Source of the DNA: Eutreptiella sp. 'Long Island Sound 2002'
Lineage: Eukaryota > Euglenozoa > Euglenophyceae > Eutreptiales > Eutreptiaceae
Assembly (NCBI GenBank): GCA_964036045.1
Contig: OZ038385.1
Coordinates: forward strand, 17,393,786 to 17,457,785
Length of the DNA stretch: 64,000 nt
Direction of reading: 5' to 3'
Each line of letters begins with the position of its first letter. Position 1 is the first letter of the stretch. Made by a program: the position numbers and the translations under genes. Below the pieces are notes generated by a model, which saw only the letters and a program-made list of their open reading frames with translations, did no database searches and was not told where the DNA came from. This document shows, in pieces, positions 32,870 through 42,300 of this stretch.

Positions 32870-33240
32870 AACACAAACACAAATCAAACCCGAGCCACAC
32901 CCCGAAACCGCTAACCCTTGACTCCTAACCAAACCCGCCGAGGGAACAACGCAACCACAGCCCACACCCACAGCCCACACAGCCGCCTAACCAGCCAGCA
33001 CCAGAAGCAAAGAAACACCACACCAAATCCACCCTGACCCAAGCCTAACCGGGCCAAAGCCCCAACACAAATCAAACCCGAGCCACAACCCGAAACCGTC
33101 AACCCTTGACTCCAAACCAGGCCCGCTGAGGGAAATGCGTAGACACAGCCCACAGCCACAGCCCACACAGCCGCCTAACCAGCCAGCACCAGAAGCAAAG
33201 AGACACCTAACCAAACCCACCCTGACCCATACCCATGTAC
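32870..33240 (+). repeat. 188-bp tandem duplication downstream of the cassette ORFs
   Basis: AATCAAACCCGAGCCAC at 32882 and 33070, and CCAGCACCAGAAGCAAAG also 188 bp apart. Just under two units. Confidence 0.85.
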
Positions 33241-33409
33241 ATCAGGACACGCGAGCCGCACCCCTGGGGCGCGACCGCCGCCACAGCACCGGCGACACAC
33301 GCCAGAGGACACAACGCTATAACACCGCCGCACCAGCTGCCCATGCCTGTGCCTGCAGTGTACGCGCGCCTCTGTTTTCCTCTTTTTTGTTTTTTCTTTT
33401 TCTTTTTTC

Positions 33410-33424
33410 AAAAAAAAAAAAAAG

Positions 33425-33463
<39 letters not shown>
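33410..33463 (+). repeat. Poly(A) tract (54 nt, one G)
   Basis: Preceded by a T-rich stretch (33374-33408) and followed by C-rich cassette DNA. It could be an internal remnant of a polyadenylated retrocopy or simple replication slippage. Confidence 0.9.
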
Positions 33464-33464
<1 letters not shown>

Positions 33465-33530
33465 GAACATTAGGGGGGGAGGAAGAGGGACACATCCACC
33501 CAGGGCACACGCGCACCGCACACGGCACGC

Positions 33531-33700
33531 ACACCGGTAAACAGGAGCCCAAGGGCCCAGGACACCGCACATGCAACACAACACACCGAGCGGGCACACC
33601 GGTGAACAGGAGCCAGCTGGCCCAGGACACCGCAGACGCACCACAGCACACCGCGCGGGCACACCGGTGAACAGGAGCCCAACGGCCCAGGACGCTACAC
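33531..33700 (+). repeat. About 65-bp tandem repeats
   Basis: CACCGGTAAACAGGAGCC and CACCGGTGAACAGGAGCC recur three times with CCAGGACACCGC between them. Confidence 0.85.
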
Positions 33701-34278
33701 ACACGTAGGGCAGCCGAGGGACAGGAAAGAACCAATACCCCATGGGTCGGACGCACTGGGGCGACCCAGCCGACCCACCGGGCCAGTGGCAGGAGCGGTA
33801 CTCCAAAGCCACTGGTCCGAGCCCGGCCAGGCTGCATCGAGGACCATGGCAAACGTCACCCGGAGCCATGGAAGCAACCGGTGACAGGCGAGCCGGTACA
33901 CAGTCCAGGAGGGGGTCACCTGCCAAGCAGAGTGGCCCCGCAACTCAAGCCACAAGGGTGAGGCGGTCGTACCGTAGACAAGCGGGAGCAATACCCCTCG
34001 TGGTGAGAGATACTCCACACGGCTGGGCAGCCCCCCAGAGCTGCCGCCCAAAGGAGGGGGCATGTGGCCCTACCCATGGACACATGTGGGGACACCCTCC
34101 CACCTGGGACACATGGACCGGGTGGCCGCGACAATGCCTTCCCAAGCACATGCGGGAGCGGCTCAAGAGGCACCTGACATAGGGCAGTGGGAGGGACAGG
34201 ACGTCCCCTTGGTAAGACCTTCTTCCTGCAATGTCAAAGGAGGCATCCCGAGCTCCCGAAGATACCTACCTACCTACC
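33701..34278. other. 3' part of the cassette, no gene seen, ending in (TACC)n
   Basis: Balanced-composition sequence, different from the C-rich part, ending in four TACC/ACCT units (34263-34278) directly against the right direct repeat. Confidence 0.6.
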
Positions 34279-35553
34279 TCGGTTTTGAGCCACGTAGCCC
34301 AAGATACGGCCCGTTCTTGGTTTTGGGCTTGTTTGACACAAACAGCGCACATTCAGGATTTTTAGCCATTTTGGGGCCGTTTCTCGGACATATCGTGGAG
34401 ATAGAGGGCAACAAAGTGCTCTTTGTCATGGGGCAATCGAGGTGCACGTGCAATGTAGCAACCATTTCCCTTGGAGGGACTCCTCCACATTTGGATGGGT
34501 GGACTGGCTGGTTCCCCTATGATAGGGCCCAGGCAGTGCACATGGGAGGTGGGGGGGTTGGAATGTAGGGTTCCACATTGTGGACGGTCTCTTTGCAGAA
34601 GCCAATCTGTTGGCTGTTTGTGTGGGACCAAGTGGTGTGGGACCAAGTGGTGTGGCTTTGAGGGATCAGTGTGAATGTGGTGTTCCATATGGTGTGTGGT
34701 CTCGGTTGCACAAGCCAATTTGTTGGCTGTCTGTGGGGTGTGTGTGTGTGTGTGTGTGTATGTGCCATAAGGGCCGAATAAGTACGCCGGTTGACACTTC
34801 CGGATGGATGTACAATGGCCTTTCCGGGGAGGGGATGATCCATATTGCAAATGGGTTGTCTCCCCATGTGTTTGGTGTGAGTGGATTGGCTGTTGGTGGT
34901 GGCCGCAGCAGCCGAACATTGTCCAGATGCCGGGAGTTACTACATGGCGTGTCAGTCTGTTCCGCGGATTGTGCTATTCTGTCTCTTTTCCACAAGACAT
35001 ACCTCCATCGCCCTCTGCGCAACGCCCACCTTGTCCAACGCCCCCCCCCCCCCTTCAGTTGGCGCTTTTTCCTGCGCTATCTTGTGTTGAACTGCAATGG
35101 GGATGGGCCGTTGACAGATTTGGCAGGACTCCTGCTTTACATCGAACTGAGTTCGATGTACATGTATTATGAACTCTGATACACGCACAACAGGATGTCG
35201 GTCATGGGGGCCATGATTTGTGGTAAAGAGAACCAGATTTGATGTACATGGGACCAGAATGTGGAGTCCATAGGACGAAATTTGTAGCGCATGCCCCACA
35301 TCCACATCCGCACCGCACACACACCACATCCACACTGCACACACACCACATCCACACTGCACAACACCACATCCACACCGCGCACGCACCACATCCACAC
35401 CACACATGCCCCACATCCACACTGTGCATGCACCACGTCTACCCTGCGTATGCACCATGTCCACAGCACACTTGCACACTTGAGGTTTGCTCTTTGAAGA
35501 TCCTGCCCTCAAAGCCCAGCCCCGGCACAAGGTAGCGGTCGGTGTGGGGCGAA
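34279..35553 (+). repeat. 1,275-bp direct repeat, right copy
   Basis: Same sequence as 26159-27433 (offset 8,120 bp). The left border follows the (TACC)n tail; the right border is GGGGCGAA before ACGAGCC. Confidence 0.92.
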
Positions 35554-36067
35554 ACGAGCCAATGGCCCACAATATTGTCGGACCCAGCGCTCGTTACAGT
35601 GGTGTACATCGCTTTGAAGATCCCGTGGGTACGACGGCAATTGTACCGAACTTAGGAGGAATAGCTCCCATAAGGTATGGTAGGTATTGTATGGCGTTAT
35701 TGTATTGTTCTATGCAATCCCTTTGCGGTGGGGGATTGTGACACGTTTTTGTTGTTGTTGCTATTTGCTTGGTGCAAGCGGGGAGGGATGATGTACCATC
35801 ATGCCGGTGTGGTCTGAGGCCACCGCCCCGAGTTGCTATGACCACACTTTTGCAGGTGCATTCCAACCCCTATATATATTACCACACCCCTCTCCCCTTA
35901 AATCTAGCTAACAACAACAAGCAAGCAAGCAAGCAACACTTCTCCTTTCCATTTTGGCCATTACTCCGCCTCATCGCTCCGGGCTCTACTCTACTCTAGC
36001 CATCCTAAAACCTAGGTGGTGGCCTTGCCAAATCCAAGTTTTGAGCCAACAACAGGCGGGGGAAAAA
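35554..36067. other. Intergenic, no gene seen
   Basis: AT-moderate sequence with a TATATATAT near 35872 and an AAGCAAGCAAGCAAGC run near 35920. No coding evidence. Confidence 0.4.
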
Positions 36068-36165
36068 AATGCAAATGCGATTTTTTTTTGCATTTTTTTG
36101 CATATCCAGGAGCCAATGGTTTTTTGCATATTTGACTTTTTTTTGCATTTTTTTGCATATGTTTT
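36068..36165 (+). repeat. TTTTTTGCAT array, left
   Basis: Irregular T-runs separated by GCAT. A second array is at 36560-36635. Confidence 0.8.
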
Positions 36166-36227
36166 GCCTTCAGTTTCCTTTTACTGTCACAATCCATGGA
36201 CAAATTTGTGTCACGTGGTGTCTTCAG

Positions 36228-36464
36228 GGTACGGGGGATGCAAACACACCTTTTGTGTATGACCGTATCATGAATGTACGTGCCGATTTCACAGAGCTGT
36301 CAGGTGCAGATGCTGTGTTTTCTCCTGCTGTAGAGGAACTGCTAAAGGCATACAAGGATGCTACTGCAGCACGGTCTTTTCTGTCAAAGGTTGCCAAAAG
36401 GGCTGTGGTACATATTGATAATGTTATGGCGAAGCGGCCTGATCAATGGAAATTCTACAAGCAG
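36228..36464 (+). CDS. Exon-like island of 79 codons
   Basis: Acceptor GTGTCTTCAG and donor AAGCAG|GTCCGT delimit 237 bp, phase 0 at both ends, with no stop. The translation (GTGDANTPFVYDRIMNVRAD.., AVEELLKAYKDATAARSFLS, DNVMAKRPDQWKFYKQ) is clearly protein-like, charged and helical, and the codons are less GC-rich than those of the three recognised genes. No family recognised. T-rich arrays lie on both sides and no partner exon was found, so a transposon or retrocopy fragment is possible. Confidence 0.45.
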
Positions 36465-36559
36465 GTCCGTGACAGATAGTGACTTGGAAGGACCTTCACC
36501 ATCCATTGTTGTGGAAAAGCGGTTGTTGAATTGCTCCGTATGTGCATCGGTTGTGGGGT

Positions 36560-36635
36560 TGCATTTTTTTTTGCATTTTTTTGCATTTATTTGCATTTTT
36601 TTTGCATCGCATTTTTTGCAATCTCAATTTGCATC
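36560..36635 (+). repeat. TTTTTTGCAT array, right
   Basis: Same irregular T-run/GCAT pattern as 36068-36165, followed by a C10 run. Confidence 0.8.
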
Positions 36636-38042
36636 CCCCCCCCCCCTGCCAACAACTCACCGGGGGCGCCAAGTCGGGAGGTGCCCTCTCAAAACTGTGC
36701 ATTTTGTGCCCCAAAACAGCCTTTTTTGGCCCAAAACAGCCCCGAAACCCACTCAAAACGGACAAACAACTGAAAGGCCATTGCACGTTCATCCGGAAGT
36801 ATCAACTGGCATACTCATTCCGCGTCTGTGGCGTACACCACCACCAACGCCAACAACGGCCCCAGACTCTCGGGCGGCGGCACTGCTTAGGCATGCCATG
36901 GACTGTTCCGCGTGAGCCGATGGCCGGTGTGCTCCCAAGCGGCGGAAAGAACCAAATCCCTCCGCATGCCCTACTGCCGGCCCTGTCGGGGGGCACTCTC
37001 CAAACCCGCTGTGGCTGGGCTACGGGCACCTGGCCCCTCCCTCGAATCACAGAACAAGTGTGGGCCGCCCGGTGACAGCGATACTGTAATCCATATATGT
37101 ATATACGCCAAAGCGTCAGGCAGATGGGCTATGGTACAAAGGGGTGCGAAATAGTGGTCCAGACTGTCGTGGGCAGAGAAGGTAGGCCAAGGCTGGGGCT
37201 CTACTGTCTGTTGTTGCCGGCATCCGGCCAACCCCACATTATTTGACGATGACGCGGGGGAAAAGACCGCCCATTAAGACTTGCTGATCGCGTCGACCCC
37301 CCGTTCAAGGGAGGGGAATGCCACAGCGGTCTGCCCCACACCAAAAACGGTGTCCAGAAGGACACGAGGACTGCAGCCGCTGCCGTCCCTCTGCCTGCGG
37401 GAGGCCATGAAGTGTGTGATTGACGGGGGTGGGTGGGGGGGCAACGGCTGAAACAGCCCAGCGAACGAAGGGGCGCCGGATGAGCGCAGCGCATCATCGT
37501 TCACGCCACTTTGTGGGGGCCGTGACTATGTACAACTGCAGAAAGGGCGGAGGGGGCTCTGCACAATTCTGGGGGGGGGGTGAAGATGAGAGCGCTGCCC
37601 GTCGTTCCAGTCTACGCAACCACCGGTCCGCTGGGCAGCGACGCCCCACAGACTTTGCGGAGGAGGCGGCACGATTGAAGGGGCCCGGAGCGGGCGGTGG
37701 GGTTGGAGCAGCGGCTCATATCTGTACCTGAAGGGGGTCACTCTGGAGTCCCGGCCGCATGACCCCCGGGCTTGCCCTGTGTGTCAGCGAGGTACGGATG
37801 GGGGAGGGCAGACAGGGGGCATGCCTGTACTCGAAAGGGGGGGGGGGGTATCCCCCGGTGTAAAACAAAGCGGCCACGGGGGGGGGGGGGCAGGGACCGG
37901 CCACTTGCCCGGGGGAGTGACCACACCTTCTGCGGGACGGGGCCGGGACTTCGGTCCCTCACCCCAGCAGTGTCTGCTCCATCATCCACGTGTGGTACTC
38001 ACACGACATGACCGGCACGTCGCCCTGGACCCGGTCTGGGAC
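36636..38042. other. Intergenic, no gene seen; one R10 copy
   Basis: 36766-36830 is an inverted R10 unit (AAAGGCCATTGCACGTTCAT on this strand). G runs lie near 37569, 37838 and 37877. The frames 37000-38040 show no domain. Confidence 0.4.
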
Positions 38043-38134
38043 ATGGGTATGGCCGAGGGCAGACGGCACGTCCTCCGACTCAAGAGTCGCTGATGACGGA
38101 TGCAGGGGTCGCAGGTTCGAATCCTGTATCCCGA
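38043..38134 (+). tRNA. Degenerate tRNA-like sequence (Leu-like 5' half, Pro-like 3' arm)
   Basis: GGCCGAGGGCAGACGGC forms a class-II-like D arm, a CTCAAGA loop could present CAA, and GCAGG-TTCGAAT-CCTGT is a good T arm followed by ATCCCGA. The acceptor pairs only partly and the anticodon stem does not form properly, so it is a decayed or chimeric tRNA, perhaps organelle-derived. Confidence 0.35.
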
Positions 38135-38145
38135 AGAGTACCTTT

Positions 38146-38230
38146 GGAGAGGTGTCCGAGTGGTTTAAGGTCCGGGTCTTGAAAACCACTGTAATGCGTA
38201 TTACCGAGGGTTCGAATCCCTCCTTCTCCG
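38146..38230 (+). tRNA. trnS-UGA: tRNA-Ser (UGA), organelle/bacterial-type
   Basis: 85 nt. Acceptor GGAGAGG pairs with CTTCTCC (one G-U). D arm CCGAGTGG; anticodon TGA at 38180-38182 in a CTTGAAA loop; long variable arm GTAAT-GCGT-ATTAC; T arm GAGGG-TTCGAAT-CCCTC; discriminator G. The long variable arm and UGA define Ser. The anticodon stem has only three clear pairs (the two outer pairs mismatch), so it may be a pseudogene or an organellar-DNA insertion rather than a working nuclear gene. Confidence 0.7.
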
Positions 38231-38235
38231 GTACG

Positions 38236-38986
38236 TTACGGAGTCATAGCGCCGCGCGCCGCCTCGAGGGCCTCCAGATGGCGGAAGAGCATGTGGGCCG
38301 CGAGCATGTCCCCGGACACCCGCAGCTCCGCCACGTGGTCGGGGCCCACTTCGCGGGGCACCGCGGCCCCAGGGGCCAGGGCGATCAAGCGCCCGGCGGG
38401 GCACAGCCGCCCGGCGGCCCGGCACGCCCCCTCCCGCACGGCCCGGTACAGCTGCGCCGCGTCCACATCGCCGCGGCCGATGGCCCCAAGGACGTCCGGC
38501 GCGTCGGGGGGGGACACGCCATAGGCCTGGGGCGTCCTCAGGCACAGCAGCGCGTCGCGCAGGTCGAGGACGGTGGCCAGGCTCAGGCGGGGCACGACGT
38601 CGTCGCCCACGATGAACGTGGTGACGTGCGGGCGCAGGGCCGCGGCCAGCGCCGGGTCCAGCACCTGGGGACAGGCGTACGCCAGGCAGTGCACGGCGGC
38701 GCCGGGGAAGGGGCGGCGGTCCTGCCATAGCCCCGTCAGCAGCGCGCCGACGCCCGCGCCCAGCGAGTGGCCGCAGACCACGACGCGGGGGCGGGCGTCG
38801 CCCAGCTTCTGCAGCCCCTTCTGCACCGCCGTCTCCAGAAGTGGAGCAAGGCGCTGTGCCCCGGTCCACATCCCAGCGTGGGCATAGCCATCCATTCCCC
38901 TCAAGCGCATGGGGGTGGGCTCACAGACGAGGTCGGTGAGGACGTCACGCATGGAGCTGGTCCCGGCCAATGCCACAATCACATAC
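38236..38986 (-). CDS. Class-3 lipase exon 3 (catalytic)
   Basis: Acceptor GTCTGTTCAG. The first G completes a Gly codon. 249 residues follow with the lid-adjacent LAGTSSMRDVLTDL, GHSLGAG, GDDVVPRLS and the terminal VSGDMLAAHM block that closes this domain. Stop TAA at 38238-38236. Confidence 0.88.
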
Positions 38987-39347
38987 CTGAACAGACAGGG
39001 GCTGGCATTGGATGTGAGTGGCACAATTCCGAAGGACAATACCGTGCTACTCCTTTTGGGTTTTGATTTTTGCAGACTCGTTCAATTGGCACACCGTTTG
39101 ACGGCACGGAGGGAAGGAGGGAGGGAGGGAGGGAGGGAGGGAGGACCAAGTAGGCTACCCTCGCAGGCCCGCACCTTCGCTCCCCCTCCTTCTGCGGCAC
39201 ACGCATCGGTTCGCATCGGTTCATCAATTCGCGTCCACATCGGCGTGCCATCGCTTACGCGGCCTTGGCACTCCGAATGCGGTGGCGCCGGCCACCCCTA
39301 TGGCCTGAAACCCCGAGGGCAATGCCCGCAGGTCAGCACTACTCCAG

Positions 39348-39397
<50 letters not shown>

Positions 39398-42300
39398 AGC
39401 GGGCGGACTCCCACCCCGCAGCAGCCTCCTAAGTGCCCCTTAGGGGGCGTTTTCGCACAGCACGCGCACAGCGCCAATTATTACGTTGTTTATCCCGGGA
39501 ACACCCCTGAAAACCACCCACCTACCCCGGGGGGGGGCAACCCCTCGGTTCTGGACGCCAACTACCCCCCCAACTAACTGTTGGCCGGAGGCCCCTTGGG
39601 GGGGGGGGGGGGGGGGGGGGGGGGGCATTGGAGGGGGGGGTTCAGGGAGGGGCGATTGGGGGGGGGGGGCTCCGGGAGGGTCGGTTGGGGGGGGAGGGGG
39701 GTCCGGGAGGGTCGGTGGGGATAGGAGTAGGCTGAGGGTTGGGGGTGGGTGTTAGAGTCAAGGTTGGGTTTAAGGATACTGTTGGGGTGCAAATTGGACA
39801 AAATTTTCCTTAGGGCACCTTTGGTGTTCATGGAGCATCGGGCGCCTTAGGCGCCCATGGACGCCTGGGGGCGACACCTTTGGCAACTAACTGTTGGCCG
39901 AAGGCCCCTAGGGGGGGGGGGGAGGGGGGGGGCAGGGGTAGTTGGCGTCCTAGGACCCGCGGAGTCGCCCCCCCCGGGCCACCTACAGAAGGATGCATGA
40001 TCAATTCAAAACACCATGGGATGCAGAATTCAGGACCCTGGGACCCGTGGCAAGCATCAGACTAAAAAAAAAAAATCCTGGTGTACCCCCCCCCCTTGTC
40101 CTAGCTACGCAAAAGTCCCAAATTAATACGGTCCCTACGCCTACTGTAGCTTGGACAAGGGCGTAGCTTGCGCGCGACACATACAACTACCGGCATGGTC
40201 AGCTGATGCAAGAAAGGGGGATATGGTGCACAAATATCCCCAAAATCAGAGCTATGTGGGAGTGGGCAAACACTCACAACAGATGTGTCCATGACTCTAT
40301 GCAACTGGCGAATTTGTCACCAAACCCATGTCCTATGCGGCTGCACTACATTTGGTACCGAATTAAATTAGGTCCCAAATTAATACGGTCCCTACACCTA
40401 CTGTAGCTTGGACAAGGGCGCAGCTAGGACAAAGGTGGGGGGGTACCAGCAGGGGGCGTAGGGTGCAGAATTCAGGACCCTGGGATCCGTGGCTATGGGG
40501 TGGAAAACAGCCGACTTTTCACACAGCGCCCGCACAGCGCACGGTGCGCCCCGTTAGGGCGTAGAAGTTGCCCTTGCGGCCCATGGCAGTGAAACGACGA
40601 GTCGTGGCGGTAACGTGACACAACGGGTACTGTCTGCGTGGGAATGGGTTGGGCCTCAACAGGGATCGCGTAGGGGCTGGCACAGGGAGACGCACACCCG
40701 GTCTCATAGTCCACAGCGACTGTGTAACTTGGCACGCCGAACAGACCCTCGGGCTGTTGCACGTACAGCAGCACCTCCACGGCGCCCTCAATGCCCGCGC
40801 ACTCCAGCGCAGCGCCCGCCGGATCGACTGGAGGGCCAGTGGACATATGATAGTGCACGTGCGAGACCACCCGAGGCAGTGTTGGGCGGTGCAGGAGGCC
40901 GCAGGAGATGCCCGCGCCGTAGGGCACGCCCGCGAACAGCAGCCAGCGCTCACAGTGCGGCGGCAGAGCGCAGACAGGGCCCACAGGCTGGGCCGGGGAT
41001 GCGGCGCGCTGCAGCGTCCCCCAGGCCGCGGCCAACTGCAGCAGCTGCGGCAGCGGCACGCACATCATGGGCCGGCACACGCGGTCGGCGACGGCAAGAA
41101 CGCCTTGCAGGGCCAGTCCGATCTCGTCGCCCAGCACAACGCGCAGGAGCTGCCCCTCCTGGGCCCCGCAGGCAGAAAGGCCAGCCTGAGAAGGTGACAC
41201 CGGGGGCGGCCCTACGGGGGTTTGATACGATGTGTCCAGCCCCTGTCTTCACTGGTGTCCGGCAGTCCTCATCTCACACTCCCATGTATTCCCACATGGG
41301 GCCAAGCCTTAGTTTGTGGCCCAGCGACTGCTCTGGCTCTGTATCAAGAAGAGTTGTGATGCCCTGTACTCCGGTGCCCCAGTCTGCGATACATTTGCCA
41401 CTTTAGGAAAACGCAGGATCGATAAACTTGCCTTGTAGCAGTGCATGGGGAATGTCCATCCACAGGGCAATTGATTTCAAGCGGCTTCTATGCCGCGCGT
41501 CTCTCACCCACCGGCAGCTTAGCCAAGAGAGCCTAATGCACAAAACCTTGCAGTCCTGTTGGCATTTGGCATTCGTGAAATGCCCGCCATACCGCAGTGC
41601 TCTGCCTGGGGCAAAAACCATGCGGGTACGAAAGGTAAGCGAGAACGGGTGGACATGCCCATGTGCTTCTGGTGTGGGGATGCGTGAAACCCGTTCCGTC
41701 ACTGACTCTGGGGGAGGTAACATGGATGATGCCAATTGGTGTATGGCTGAGATTAAGATTACAAAGAATGAGGGTGACAGTGGGGCATTCCCTGAGGCCC
41801 TGTCTTGGACAAATTTGTTTAGGTCGGAAAAAAGATCACCTTTGACTAATGGCACAATAGAGGCAGAGAAAATGGCCAGCAAAACCCTGACGCACTCCGC
41901 TGGTGAACACAGAGATTCAAAGCATGCCACTGCATGAGAAGGAAGGGGGGGGGGGTATGCCATAAAGGCCGAATGAGTATGTGTGTTTGAGGGGGGGTGC
42001 TATCGAGGCTGGATGAGTATTGGGGGGGGGGGGGCAGATATGCGATAGAGGCCAAATGGGTGGCTGAGGAGGGGTATGCGATAAAGGCCCAATAAGCATG
42101 TGAGGGGGAGGGATGCCATAGAGGCCAAATGAATGCGTGAATGTGTGTGTGGGGGGGGGGTGCCATAGAGGGCAATGAGCATGTGTGTGTGGGGGGGGGG
42201 GGGGTGCAATCGAGGCTTCATGAGTATTGGGGGGGGGGGGGCGGTAACACCATTAAGGCCGAATGAGTATGTGGTGGGGGGAGTTTGCCGTAGAGGCCGA

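Larger units (their letters stand above)
38987..40697 (-). other. Lipase intron 2 (1,711 bp), repeat-filled
   Basis: Contains a GGGA array (39113-39143), (TC)n at 39350-39395, repeat R5 copies (39530-39602, 39884-39912), a 28-G run and two near-identical CCCAAATTAATACGGTCCCT segments (40115 and 40375). Donor CGG|GTGTGC. Confidence 0.75.

Noticed and set aside
26159-35553. Ordinary LTR retrotransposon
   Set aside because: No TG..CA ends, no primer-binding site after 27433, no polypurine tract before 34279, no pol domains, and no short target duplication outside the repeats.
41403-41963. Minus-strand exon between lipase exons 1 and 2
   Set aside because: Its usable acceptors enter in phase 1, but lipase exon 1 leaves in phase 0. 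The + strand reading looks equally or more protein-like.
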